A stretch of DNA of 64,000 nt from Cricetomys ansorgei (lineage: Eukaryota > Chordata > Mammalia > Rodentia > Nesomyidae). The translations under genes were made by a program, and so were the position numbers. The stretch is from positions 1,733,501 through 1,797,500 of the forward strand of contig JAMJFZ010001815.1 in NCBI GenBank assembly GCA_026225945.1. Direction: 5' to 3'. Positions 10,087 through 21,690 of this stretch are shown piece after piece (within the stretch, counting starts at the first letter, position 1; each line of letters begins with the position of its first letter). The notes below the pieces were generated by a model. That model saw only the letters and a program-made list of their open reading frames with translations. It had not been told where the DNA came from and did not search any database.

Positions 10087-12747
10087 CATTAAATATGATT
10101 AAAATTAACAATTTAGAACAGAATGCAGATCCTTACAGCAAACTTAGATGAGGTCAGCATTTGCTATGAGTTAGAATGTTATGAAAGCAACTGAGATAGT
10201 TAGGGAAGATCATATTTGATGTCTCAGAAAAAGAAGCATAATATAAATAGATGACAATTTTGCTGGACACTCCGAGAAACATAAAGTATATTGTGAGGCT
10301 TTGGGGGTTGTAGAGATGAATCCTGGAGCCAAAGTCAAATAAGTTCATAAACAGAGTGAGCTCTCTTCACTTCTTTAAGTGCAATATCCCTAGGAAACAA
10401 CATTGACATCTCCAGGGACATTATGCCATACCCACAGGGTCTGTGATGAAGACATCAGGAATGCTGAATAAAAGCCAATTCTGATACCTAACATGGCACT
10501 CACTGTGATTTCTGATCATACCAAAAAAAAAAAAAAAAAGCCAAAATGCCAAAGGAAAGAAAAAGACTGCTACACTAGAGTGTACCTATATTCATAAGTA
10601 AAGAAATCCTATACAAACTGCAGATCTACTTTGCTAGCTCTCCTCGCAGGCAGTCTTCTCTCTGTGGTGTCAAAGTCGAATGGAGGAGTCTGACACTCAA
10701 GTGGCAGCCCCTGATGTTAGACACTGCACAAGCTGTCCGCCTTGCTGAAGAAGACAGGGGCTCTTAAACAGTGTGGCAGAGCCTGGGTAAACTGAGGTTG
10801 TACCTGGTCTCTGCTTCTTCCTGCACATCTCTGCTGCTCTTGGCTTTTCTTTGTTAATGTGCACTAGTTAGTCAATGCAATTCATGAGGACAGTGATGCT
10901 AATTTGGGGGAGGGTATTTCTTGCATGAGAAAAAGAACCATAAGTTTATAAATTATAAATATCTATTTTTACACTTTGGTATTTGGTCTCATACAAAATT
11001 AAGAGACATTCAATATTTGGCAAAAGTTATCACCATATTGATGAAAGATTTCAGTGGGTGAAAGAACAAAAATAATGTACATTACAACTATAAGCATTTA
11101 TCACTGGGCTCAGTCTTACATACTCTTATCAGCTAAATGTTCTGCCTTCTTTTACCTTCTCTTAAAAAGGTCCTCCCTATTCAATTGTTCTGAAAGAAGG
11201 CAGACTTCACATTGATTTTTAAAAACCCGTTATCATTCCTAAAATGTTTCCACCCACCACAGACTAAAGTACTGAATCCTGTGTCAGTTCCTGTATGAAT
11301 GAGGTAGCTTTCTTTTGCCATGTGTTTTTCTCACAGTCTCTATGTTCACACATACGCAGCTTGTGTACATAATTGCTGGGGAAGTGAGAGAGAATGCACT
11401 CGAGGGACTTTCCTGGGAAGGTAGAGATGCTGACACTTTTTTCTGTTGAAGTAATACTCAACATTGAAATGTGAATGCAAACTTAGGTCCACTGAGAAAC
11501 AAGAAAGTTGCCTCCAAGACAAGGAAAAGTAACGTTAAGAAGGGTATGGTCATCACTGACCCTATGCTGTATTAGACATTCTGCTGGCCCTATTCTGTCA
11601 CCAGTCTTCTCCACCAGACTACTGCCTCTTCTTCCATGACCACCTGTGTCATTGGCACCAGTCATGGGTGGCTATTTCCCAGCTTTGAAAGGAAAGTGTG
11701 GGTGGCAACAGAATCCATGCAGCATTACCCAGAAGACTGAACACAGCCAGAGCTGGAAATAAATCTGCCCTATTTTAGCATAGTGGCTGTTACAGCTGTG
11801 AAGTAACTAGACAATGTGGAATTGTGTTCAGCCTTTCTCTTATATTATGTGCAAAATTCACCTCTTCAGTGTGTGTGTGTGTGTTTCTTTACAATCTTTC
11901 TTGGAGACATTAGGAACTACATTCCTAAATATATGCCCCCAGTTAACTGTATCTTCAAAGCAGTATATGTGACAATTGTTATCTTTCTCACAAGGGGTGG
12001 CCCATCATTGGTTTAGCCTATTGAGCTACACTATCCCATGTGCTGTCTTGAGTGGGGTGAAGACTAAAAGTCTGAGCTCAATCAAGTTGTCCTCCTCATT
12101 GTGCCAGCCTGGCCCATCAAGGCCTGTCACTACTGTTCTGACTGCTGTCGATAGCTGCTCCACAGATAATGACTATGTCTGACCTGGAAATGCTTTTGTC
12201 TGCCTTCAAGCCATTTTATCCTGCCTTTAAGAAACAACTTCTAGAAAGCAGACAAATAGCTTAGTTTTAACTGAGCTATGATGCTCCCATGTTGCAGTTA
12301 ATTGTTATGAGCATTATTAACAAAGCAACACTTCCTAGGGACCAGAATGCTATTGGCTTGCTTTCTCTACTCCTCCTGGACTCAGTGGACGAACATGTCC
12401 GTGTGAAGTTCTCTACACTTCAAACAAAGCTCTCAAAACACCGAGTTTCCCCAGCATAGAACCAGCATGCTGAGAAAGCCAGGCTTCAACAGTACAATAA
12501 ATCTACTTTGATGCTTTCCCAAAGAAGAAAGGAAAACACTGCCAACGCTGATGTAAAATCTAAGAGAAGTTCCTCCAGGTGCAGGATTTCCTCCAGTCCA
12601 CACTTTGTATTATGAAAGATTCAGAATTGTTCACTTTAGAGTTCAATACATAGGTATTTTCTAAGAGTACAGCACAAAAATAATTTGTTAATACACACTG
12701 AATTGGCTTGGAATACAGTTCATTTCCTGTTATAAAAGAGTCACACC
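10084..12747. other. Unassigned single-copy-like DNA
   Basis: A 17-A run at 10523-10539 could be the tail of an old retroposon, but its body was not recognised. A short GT run sits at about 11872-11884. Otherwise there is no gene, RNA or repeat that I can support. Open frames here are at most about 70 codons without motifs. Confidence 0.4.
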
Positions 12748-12825
12748 TTTCTTTCTTTCATTCGTTCTTTCTTTCTTTCTTTCCTTTCTTTTCTTTTTTC
12801 TTTCTTTTTTCTTCTCTATTTTTCT
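12748..12825. repeat. (TTTC)n microsatellite, imperfect
   Basis: A pyrimidine tetranucleotide array with interruptions. It is the strand complement in composition of the GAAA array at 5.8 kb. Confidence 0.9.
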
Positions 12826-13017
12826 AATTTGCTGCAGAATTTGATGTCAGAAATTCTGAGATCAAAAAAGCACATGACGAAATAGAATTTGTTTTTGAAT
12901 ATTGAATTGGGTTAAATTTATCTGCGATTCAACAAGTATTAATGGAACAACACATGTTTACTGCACGCCAGTAGGAGCTTGTTATGTGAAAGACAAAACA
13001 TAATCCTTGGTGACAAT

Positions 13018-13385
13018 TGTGCTGTTTGAATAGAAAAGTTTCCAATAGGCTCTGGTATTTAAATACTTGGTTCCCAGTTGTTGATGCTCTCTTGGGTGGC
13101 TTTGGAGGCGTCTGCTTTTCTGAAGGAAGACTGTCAGGGAGTGGGGAGGGGTTTGGGATGATAAAAACGTTCTCTGTTTCCAGTTTCTGTCTGTTTGTGT
13201 TTGTTTGAAGTTGTGAGCTCTCAGATGCCTGTGCTTTGCCCCGTGTCTTCTGCTTGCTTCCATTTCTCCCACTATAATGGACACTTATCCCTCTGGAACC
13301 AAAACCAGAGTAAACATTTCCTTCTATAAATTGCTTTGATAATGCTATTTTATACCAGCAACATAAAAGCAGCTAATGCAATAAT
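13018..13385 (+). mobile_element. MaLR-type solo LTR (ORR1/MT-like)
   Basis: The order of words is that of rodent MaLR LTRs: 'tgtttgaatagaaaagtttc' and 'caataggctctggtatttaa', then 'atacttggttcccagttgtt' and 'gtgagctctcag', followed by 'ctataatggacacttatccc', 'tctggaaccaaaaccagagt', and finally 'accagcaacataaaagcagc'. Length about 370 bp fits. No internal region or second LTR is attached, so it is a solo LTR. Confidence 0.75.
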
Positions 13386-13989
13386 GAGCAAATTATTCAT
13401 GCAAACAGTACATTAGTGGGTGAGTGCTTCATTTTGGAAACTGAGCCTGAATAGCTGCCAGTCTACTTGTGCCTCAAAGACAAAACCTGAATATTTGGCC
13501 TCCTAATCAATACTTTTTCTAACTCTAATGATAAGATGCCAGCTTAACTTTGTTATAACTCACAATCTGACCTTAACTTTTAATTCCTGATGTGCAGCAG
13601 GATCCTGGTAACTTAGAGGCACATGCGTATGCCTGCTTTCCTGCCTCCTTGGTGTCTGTGGTAATTATGGCAATCTGTAGCAATGGACATGAACCAAACT
13701 CTGTTCTATGATACGGAATAGAGTTACCATGTGTGAGTATAGTAACCTGTCTCGCCTCTTCGTATTTGTTGTCTCTTCATTTCTCTTGCCTGGGACCCAC
13801 TACCATGTAACTTCTCCCCTCCCCCATCATATCAGCATTTCTCTTGTTAGCCTTACTGGCATTGTGGAGTCTAGGCCTACCCTTCATAACTGACCCTGCA
13901 GGGTAGGATGGCACGAATCTATCAATGCCACCTAGCATATTCGTTGTTGCACTTTTTCTGGTTGCAAGTTCTAGCCCTTCTCAGTCTAT
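13386..13989. other. Unassigned sequence
   Basis: No gene or repeat recognised. Confidence 0.4.
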
Positions 13990-14275
13990 GTCGCCTGCTA
14001 CAGGTTTGATCTTGACTTCTTCCAAAGTCTCAAGTATCAAATGCTTGGTCATCAGCATATGGTGCTAGAGAGATGTGAATTTTTAGGAAGTGGAGCCTAA
14101 TGGAAAGATGTTAGATCGTTTGAAGAATACCCTTGCTGGGTGGTCTGTTGCGTTTCCTTTTCCTCTTCACTTTCTGGCCACCTTGAAGTCAATAGGTTTC
14201 TTTTGCCACGCATACTGTCACCATGAAGTACTATGTTGCTACAGGCCCAGAGAAAAAGGGGAAATGATCATGGAG
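13990..14275 (+). mobile_element. Old MaLR (MLT1-like) LTR fragment
   Basis: Words such as 'gcttggtcatcagcatatgg' followed by 'tgctagagagatgtg' and 'ttaggaagtggagcctaatg' resemble the MLT1/MaLR 'gatggtattaggaggtgggg' region. A 'tttcttttgccacgcatact' then 'caccatgaagtac' region follows. The copy is strongly diverged. Confidence 0.5.
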
Positions 14276-14797
14276 AAGAACATATAAAAACTGTGAATCG
14301 AATATGTTTCTTATCCCAAGTTCATTCTATCACAATAATGGAAAGCTGACCACATATTGTGAAAGGGAAGTCGTTCTAGGCTACAGCATAGCATGAGATC
14401 CATGTGAATGAAGTTAGTCAGTGAAAGCAACGTGATCCGCACAGAGATTGCTGTCAGAAATGAACACAGATCTGTCTCTTTAGACTTAGTCACATACATC
14501 ATAAAATCAGAGAGAAACGGGGAAGATGACTGCAAAGTGGTGCAAAGATCTGAAAACAGCAGCATAAACCCACAATGACACCACTAAACAAACTTGCCAC
14601 ATTTATTCTCAGCGGCAGTTTTAAAGATGGCTTGCTTCTCACATGAAGGAACGTGATATTGATTTGAGTTGGTAAACGTGTCATTATAATAGAGGAAATT
14701 AAACAAACAAAGCTATGTCAGATGCCCGTTGTGTTTCCAGTAATTTTTAGAAGAAAGTATCACATGCTATTGACTGTCCATCAAAATATAAGAAAAC
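14276..14797. other. Unassigned sequence
   Basis: No gene or repeat recognised; antisense open frames of 61-84 codons have no motifs. Confidence 0.4.
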
Positions 14798-14940
14798 CTT
14801 TAGGCATCAGGGTTTGGACTTGTAATCCCAGCACTTTGAGGCAAGGACAGGAAGATTGCCACAACTTGAAGACCAGTCTAGTCTACATTGGGAGTTTTGA
14901 GAAATCCCAGGATATACAGCAAAAATCCATTTAAAAATCA
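14798..14940 (+). mobile_element. B1/B4-like SINE
   Basis: Typical words are 'cttgtaatcccagcacttt' followed by 'gaggcaaggacaggaag', 'gaccagtctagtctacattg' and an A-rich end. It is a diverged 7SL-derived SINE in sense orientation. Confidence 0.75.
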
Positions 14941-15783
14941 TTTGTTTTTTAAGAGAAGGGAGAGATTCCATAGTAGGAAAAGGCAGAGCTTCAAATTTAG
15001 AAGGGTGTATCTTCAATGGCAATTTCCTTTTTTTAAAAAGAAAAAAGCATACTAATACCTACATGGTGTCTCTATACAGCCTACTCTTGGGTTATTGCCT
15101 TTAGGAGCTTCTGCTACCAGGCATGCTTTATAGTGAGGCTACTACGTAATGGCCTCTTTGATGGCTGGCTGGCTGGTATGATTTACTGAAATCCAACAGA
15201 GCACTCAGGGCAGTAGGACATAATTTATTGTTAGGAATCATCTTGGTTCCAAATCATATGGCCTCCTACGTGTTTGGTTTTCCAACTTTAGATCCTTGGG
15301 GCTAAGTACCCTCATCATATTCACTGGTGAACAACTTTTTCTAAACATCCAGTTAAGCCATGGGGTGGAATTTTATTTCTCCAGACAATGCTTAAAGGCT
15401 GTATGTAATGAGATGCTGAGAAGCCAATTTATGCTTCCCACTGAGCTACTGAGAAAAGCAAGACTACTGTCTGTGCTGGAGACTTGGAATATTGCATTCA
15501 TCTGGATCTTTTGGGCCTTTGTCACTGTCCCTTCTTGAGCTGGGACTTCATACAGTCATCAGTTCTATACAATTACTTATAGATACTCTATGATGTACAA
15601 TAGTCTTTTAGAAGATTGGGATCTTCTGATGTAGTTAATTTTCCACCTAAACAAATCTACCCCTGTCACCTCGTGTTCTATAAGATATAGTTTATCCTCC
15701 AAGCAAGAAGAATATTTCGATGTGGCTACATGGTCATTGGCTATCTGAATTCCAAAGAAAACATCATGTTCTGTGTGCAGAAA
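14941..15783. other. Unassigned sequence
   Basis: Nothing recognised apart from a short (GGCT)n run at about 15163-15175. Confidence 0.4.
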
Positions 15784-16258
15784 TGTAGTGGCTATTTTTT
15801 GGTTGTCAATTTAACTACACCTAGAATTAAATAAAACCCAAATGGCTGGGCACACCTGTGAGTGATTATTTTCCTAATTAAATCATTTAAAATGGGAAGA
15901 CCCACTTCTAATTCAGATGTTTGGGGTGAGAAGATCTTAATCTAGATCTTTTCAGATGGAAAGATCCACTGTTAATATGGGTCCCACTTTCTATTGGCAG
16001 CCTATTCAAAGGAAATGGAAAAAGGAAGATTGCCTGCTGCTCTCACTCTCAACAGAAAGTTAATTTCTTTACTGGCATTAGAACCTACTTCTTTGGGATT
16101 CTGCTATATATCAAAGATCAGCTGAGATATCCAGCCTCATGGACTGGACTACTCTGATTCATGGATTTTCCATTGGGAGACAACCATTGTTGGACTATCT
16201 GGACTGCAGCCTGTAAACAATTCTAATAAATCCCCTAATCCTCTTTGCCCAATACAGA
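15784..16258 (+). repeat. 5' LTR of the ERVL-class element
   Basis: Runs from 'tgtagtggctattttttgg' to just before the primer site. It shares with the 3' LTR the ordered words 'taaaacccaaatggctgg', 'cctaattaaatcattta', 'gatcttttcagatggaaaga', 'ggcagcct' and 'ccattgttggactatctgga'. An AATAAA-like signal sits at about 16225. Confidence 0.75.
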
Positions 16259-16261
16259 TTT

Positions 16262-16279
16262 TGGTACCAGAAGTGGGGG
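16262..16279 (+). promoter_or_regulatory. Primer binding site (tRNA-Leu type, ERVL/MaLR style)
   Basis: 'tggtaccagaagtggggg' follows the 5' LTR within a few bases. This is the form commonly seen after ERVL and MaLR LTRs and fixes the LTR/internal border. Confidence 0.65.
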
Positions 16280-16639
16280 TTTAGATCAACAGAAGTATAA
16301 GGATGAAGTTTTTAAGTATCTGGAATAGGCTTTTCAATTTGCAACAACTACAGTTACTAAAGTTTCTCCAGTTACTGAAACCTCAGCTGGAAGCTTGAAG
16401 AGTACTGAAAACCCATGATGTGGATTATTTTACAGACTTACAGAGGTACATTCATTTGATTATCCTGATTCACCAATTGTGAGGGGCAATTTCTAAATGT
16501 GCCTTGGAAGAGAATCTTTTCTCTAGCTGACACAAAGCTCAAGTTGTGGAAAATAAAATTGAAGAGGCTGGCTGAATTATACCAAAAATTCAAATCCCAG
16601 CCTAGGAGGGTGTCAGTGGTTAAAGTAATGGCATTAATT

Positions 16640-16920
16640 GGTAAAGAATGAGATCATGTAACTTGTATCAGGAATCTGAGGAAGCCAAGAACTTTGAAAA
16701 TTCAGATAATCAAGAGTTTGTCTTATGTCAGGAAGTGATCTCTTTACCCTCACCAGAAAATTCATGTACACCCCCACCTCCTGAAATATTGCCTTTTCCA
16801 CTTTTGCCTGAAGAAATCAATCTTCCATTGTCTGTTAACCAGAGTGCTGTTCTCTGAAGGAGATGCAAGGCAAGACAGTACTGATGTCCCTCAGGAATCA
16901 CCAATAGGTGCCTCTAAATT
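16640..16920 (+). pseudogene. Broken gag-like frame of the ERVL-class element
   Basis: A 69-codon open frame (16648-16857) encodes an acidic then proline-rich peptide (short run PPPPEI). The nucleotide sequence around 16760-16870 is matched in order by 47.44-47.57 kb in the second ERVL fossil. The position just downstream of the LTR suggests gag or its leader, but no gag domain motif can be seen. The frame ends at TGA and is not functional. Confidence 0.4.
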
Positions 16921-17714
16921 TATAACCAGACTTAAGGTTAAGTAGGTCTCTAGAGGGGAGTTAAAATATATAGTCTATGAGAAGGTGCATTACAGTACTA
17001 AATACCTTAATAAGTTTGCTAATTCGTTCAAGTAAAACTCTAGGAAATACGTAAAGTAATGTATATTAAAGGCATGGAATACTAGAAGAAAGAACATAAA
17101 ACTGGATCAGGCTAAGTTTAAGGATATAGGACCACTGATGAAGATTCTAGGTTTGATATGGAAACTCACAGTTTTTAAAAGGTGTCAAAAGTTTGTTTTA
17201 ATGGTTGGCTGAAAATTGAAAAGGAATTGGAGATGCCTGGTATACTTTGGCTTAATGTGGAGGAAGAGATTTTGAGGCTAGAGTGGGTACACAGTGGAAA
17301 ACCTAGTTTTCCTTAATGGGAAGGCCTAGAAGTTATGCTCTTCACTAGTCCTTCAAGACACAAGATGATGAGAGGGGCACCAGCACAATTAAAGAGCTTT
17401 GTTTTTGCCCCTTTCTTGTGTCAGACCTCAGGATTAGACTCACTGTTGCTCAGTTGGATGAATCAAATGCAATGGTTCTGAAGTAGTAGGGGCCAGGTGA
17501 CAGCACTGCATAGCCAAAGATAAGGTGATTATAGTTATTTTAATGTTCATCATAGACAAAGCAATGTACATAATGGCCTGACCAGTAATGTTAAACACAT
17601 GCAAAGTGAATTTTATCATGGCATGACACGTATGGACCTTTGGTACTGGCTAATCATTCATGATGTTTCCAGGCATGAAATAGATAAGAAGCCTATTAGA
17701 TTTTCATTTTTCAT

Positions 17715-18290
17715 TTGATCTGTATAATCAGAAAAGCTCTCAAACAAATGAAAAAGAATCGATTGGATCATGGCAAAAGGGAATCTCTGCCTGTTAACCA
17801 ATTTTTAGACTTGAGCCAGTTTGCATCAGTGAGAGAAGGAAAGGATGGCCAGGTTTCCCTGAGGAAGGACCTTAATAAATTACTTAAGAGTTTTACTGTT
17901 AGTCTTTCTCCAGTCCTCCCCCAGAGGGACCTACAGCTTTTACAAAAATAACTGTACACTGGAAGAGAGGAGACAATCACTTTCTGGGATCTCTTGGATA
18001 CTAGTTCTGAATTGATGCTGATTATAGGAGACCACAAGAAACATTGTGGCCCTCCAGTTAAAGTAGGTGTTCATGGAGGTAAGGGATTAGTGAAGTTTTG
18101 GCTGAAGTCTGATACACAGTAGGTCCAGTGGGTTCCCAAACCCATCATCTATTTATTTCCTCTGTCTCAGAATGTGTAATTGGGATAGCTATGCTTAGAA
18201 ATTGGCAGAATTCTCCTATAGGTTCCCATATTGGTGAGGGTTATTAAGATAGGAAAGCATAAATGGAAGCTTCTACAGTTGCCTCTGCCA
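17715..18290 (+). pseudogene. Broken pro/pol-like region of the ERVL-class element
   Basis: A 78-codon open frame (17715-17951) is followed by further sequence with in-frame stops. The stretch 17880-18230 is colinear with 48.82-49.12 kb. Conservation of this part in two separate elements suggests it came from protein-coding retroviral sequence, perhaps protease-proximal. No catalytic motif can be identified by eye. Confidence 0.4.
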
Positions 18291-18759
18291 GGGAAAATCA
18301 TGAATTAAAAACAGTATTATATCTCTGGAGGAAATAGAGTGGTAGTAGAGGAAGGTAGGTATAAATATCAGCTAAGGCCATGTGACCAGTTGCAGAAACA
18401 AGGATTGTAATTGACAAGTGTTTCTACTACATATTTTGTTAAGGATATGCTTGTCCAAATATTAGTGTTTTTTTTTCCTCAATTGCTTTATCATGAAATG
18501 CAATGTCAATTAAGATAATATCAGTAGTTATTATATTAAAGTTTGTGATACTAAAAGAATTTCCTTCAAGGGACATTATCATCTATTCTGAATTTATAAC
18601 AAGTTTGCAGTTGTATTAGGGAAGGGTAGTGTAATTATGACCTAATTAAATATAAAATACATTTGCAATTTTACATAGGATAGTTATATCATATTAGACA
18701 TGGTTATTGATTTTATCTGGAAATTGTGACATAAAGTGATCTGATTGTATGTCAAGTTA

Positions 18760-18771
18760 ACAAGTGGGGGA
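18760..18771 (+). promoter_or_regulatory. Polypurine tract-like run
   Basis: 'aacaagtggggga' lies a few bases before the 3' LTR start (TGATGGCTATTC at 18776). This is the expected place of the plus-strand primer tract. Confidence 0.5.
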
Positions 18772-19230
18772 CTTCTGATGGCTATTCTTCGTCAACTTGA
18801 CTATATTTGGAATTAACTAAAACCCAAATGGCTGGACACATCTGTGAGGGACTTTTTCTTAATTAAATCATTTAAAGAGGAAAGACCCACTTCCAATTTA
18901 CATCTATGAGATGGGAAGATGCACCTTTGATCCAGATCTTTTGAGGTGGGAAGATCGACTTTTAATCTGGGCCACATTATCTACTGGCAGCCAGTGTAAA
19001 GGACATGGAAGACAGAAGTTTGCTCTCTCTTTGCCTGCTTGCCCTCAATAGCAATCTATTTATTCATTAGCAAAGTAAAGTCTACCTTTTTGTATTCTGA
19101 AGACCAGCTGATAAATCGAGCCTCATGGCCTGAACAACTACTGGTTTCTTGGACCTTCCATTGATGAACAGACATTGTTGGAATAGCTGGACCACAGGCC
19201 ATTCTTATAAGTCCTCTCCTCCCTCTCTCT

Positions 19231-19470
19231 ATATATACATATACATATACATATATGTGTTTATATACACATATATGTATACATATATACGTATATATAT
19301 ACATTATACACATACACGCACACACACACACACACACACATACATATACATATATACACCACCTTCAGTGAGCTTAGCCCTCTCATGTCAATCATTAATC
19401 AAGAAAATGTGTGTGTGTGTATATATACATATATGTATATGATTATAAAGTTATATATAGTTATCTATCC
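19231..19470. repeat. Compound (TA)/(CA)/(TG) microsatellite
   Basis: Mixed TATACATA, (CA)n at about 19315-19340, then (TG)n at 19410-19420 and more TA-rich sequence. It lies inside the 3' LTR of the ERVL-class element and is interrupted by the 47-bp segment at 19363-19409. Confidence 0.9.
19363..19409 (-). repeat. 47-bp copy of part of the nearby LTR-like repeat
   Basis: This segment equals 20679-20725 in length and differs from it at two positions (a/g and t/c). It is flanked on both sides by microsatellite DNA. The matching part of other family copies at 4.7 and 47.0 kb is less similar, so the 20.7-kb copy looks like the source or closest relative. Confidence 0.7.
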
Positions 19471-19520
19471 ATATATATTCATTCTATAAGTTCTGTTCCC
19501 CTAGAGAACCCTGAGTAATA

Positions 19521-20429
19521 AAAGAATTTATCTTGCTATGCATAGTAATGCATTTTAACTATTTACTAACATGTTTCCCTGTGCTTACATGCAGAGCAAG
19601 CACTTGAGAGCTCCATTAGAGACTTGGTATCTGCTGATGATGTTAGAATAATAATAGATGAACCAATAGATCCAGGTCCCAAAAAGATACTCAACAATTT
19701 TTGATTTTCAGTATGAAAGCCTTTGGATACCAAAATGTTACAGTATTGTTTAAAATTCTTGGATATTTGGAGAGTTTTCAGATTTGTATTGTACAGAAAT
19801 AGACAAGTTTATAGCTTAACATTCTATATTATATAATTGGTTTGCATCAATTTTTTTTGACTACTTGAATTTGGCTGTGATTTTAGGAAAGGATTTTTAA
19901 TTGCTTGATATTTTCTTCCTATTCAGACAGAATACCTAGACAGAGGTTATTTTCCAATATAGTAAAGAATAATTGAGTCTCTGCATGCTAACAGAAGAGA
20001 AAAATAATCATTAATATTATCCATATGTGAACCCAGCAAGTTTGATAATTAAAGTCCTGGCAAGACATGCTTACTGATACAATAGTGACACAAGCATCGT
20101 AAGATGTTTTCTTACTGGATTTAAAAACCTGTACCACAAATTGAGAACCAAAACCTTACCTAGTACCTTTGTTGGGGCTAAAAACCTCTGGATACACAGA
20201 TTATAGGACTTAGTGGGAATTAGGTGCATCGTTTTGCTAAGTAGTCATAGTATTAAACCAACACTCATATATCATATGTCCATAGGTTAGTGCTTCTCTC
20301 AAACTTCATTGAAAAAGCTTCTTTTTGGAGTAGATGCTGATTAACTGAGATCCACAACTGGTCAAAGTGCAAAACAGAGACTGTAGAATGTTCACCCCTA
20401 AATGGCATATGTACTCCTTGTCCTGTGTA
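19521..20429. other. Unassigned AT-rich sequence
   Basis: No gene or repeat recognised. Confidence 0.4.
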
Positions 20430-20852
20430 GGGTTCTCTTCTGTTTCTGTGATAAAGATGATGACCAAAAGCAACCTGGCTAGGGAAGGGATTATTGGATT
20501 TACATATTCCAGGTCACATCCATTGAGAGAAGCCAAGGAAGGAACTCAAATCAAGAACCTGGTGGCTAGAACTGAAGCGGAGGCCATCACAGAACAATGT
20601 TTACTGACTTGCTTGCTAGTGGCTTGCTCATTCTACTTTCTTATACCATTCAGGATCACCTGTCCAAGGGTGACATGACTTCAGTGAGCTTGGCCCTCCC
20701 ATGTCAATCATTAATCAAGAAAATGCTTTATACACGGCCTTAGAGGCCAATCTCATGGTGGTGTTTTCTCAATTAAGATTTCTTCTTCCCAAAATGTCTA
20801 AGTTTATCCCAAACTGACAAGAAAAACAACCAGCACAGTTAACTCATTGTCA
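20430..20852 (-). mobile_element. LTR of the 'gtcaacttgac' family, antisense
   Basis: On the plus strand it begins 'tagggttctcttctgtttct' with 'gatgaccaaaagcaacctgg'. It ends 'aacaaccagcacagttaa', the reverse complement of the family's TGTGCTGGTT start. It adjoins family-associated internal sequence at 20853-21690. Confidence 0.65.
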
Positions 20853-21690
20853 ACTTGCACACACACACACTAAGCCACAATCTTTCTTTTTGTTCATCCT
20901 CAAGATTACACGTTAATATTAATATCACAATATAAAACATAAATAATATTAAAATCCCACAGTCTGTAAAAACCCAAACACATTAAAAGTCAGACTCATT
21001 ATAATATGCAAAGACCCTCTACTATGGACTTCTATAAAATAAAAAAAAAAAAAAAGAATTAATTCTGACTCCAAAAGGGAAGAACCAGGGTCCAGTTGCA
21101 TTCAAAGCAAAGCAAAACCAAAGTTGAACTGTGTTAAAAAGTTCAATTTCTGATTTCTTAGACACATAATCAGTGGGGTTTCAAAGGCCTTAATAATACC
21201 AGTTTTTTGGCTTTGTCATCTGCAGCACATATATCTTGTCTCTGGACTCAGACAAGCTCCACACCACACCTTATGCTGTCCTGGTGATCATCCAAAATAC
21301 TGGTATCATCAATATGCTGAGTTCTCCACTGCAACTAGCCTGGACATTCATCAGTAGCTTCTCCTAGGGTCTCTTCAGGAGCTCTGAACCTGAAACATGA
21401 TGCCAACTCTCCATGCCCTCCTCATTTTTGGGGGCTTCTACTGTAACTGTACCTTCACCAATGGCCTTTCACAGTGTCAAGCCTTAGCAGCTTTCATGCC
21501 TTGACTTAAAAACGAGTACCACATGAGAAAGTCTTATGTATTACCAAGTTCAATAGCCAGCGTGAGGTCTTGCCATGCTCTGGTCCAACAAAACATTTCC
21601 CAGAAGATATTGTCTCGGTGATGTTTGTCGCTTCTTAATCACAGATGGTTCTTCAGCCCCAGTTGATCATTATTGATTATCCCAGCAAAG
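20853..21690 (-). mobile_element. Internal sequence attached to the antisense LTR
   Basis: Words such as 'gggaagaaccagggtccagt' and 'ttcaaagcaaagcaaaacca', then 'ccttcaccaatggcctttca' and 'ttcccagaagatattgtctc', are those of a common rodent dispersed repeat that often sits beside this LTR. It also holds a (CA)n run at 20859-20870 and an A-run at about 21041-21055. There is no coding frame. It looks like the 3' internal part of a non-autonomous LTR element. Confidence 0.55.

Larger units (their letters stand above)
15784..19520 (+). mobile_element. ERVL-class provirus fossil with two LTRs
   Basis: Two LTR copies in the same orientation flank about 2.5 kb of internal DNA. A primer-binding-like site lies right after the first LTR and a short purine tract right before the second. 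The LTRs resemble the rodent RMER15/MLT2-type ERVL LTRs. The internal part is far too short for full gag-pol and holds only broken frames, so it is a decayed or MaLR-like non-autonomous element. The two LTRs differ visibly in sequence, so the insertion is old. A colinear relative of the internal region lies at 47.4-49.3 kb. A target duplication could not be confirmed. Confidence 0.75.
18776..19520 (+). repeat. 3' LTR of the ERVL-class element, expanded by microsatellite
   Basis: Starts 'tgatggctattcttcgtcaa' and matches the 5' LTR through about 19215. The U5 end ('ttctgttcccctagagaacc') appears only at about 19490-19510. Between them lies about 250 bp of AT/CA/TG repeat plus a 47-bp foreign piece. 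This makes it much longer than the 5' LTR. Confidence 0.7.

Noticed and set aside
9768..10151. 127-codon open frame
   Set aside because: It runs into the TG array (Cys-Val repeat) and has no recognisable protein family.
15779..19530. Target duplication around the ERVL-class element (agaaa / aaaga)
   Set aside because: The bases are A-rich and do not match in order, and the 3' LTR end is not fixed, so no claim is made.
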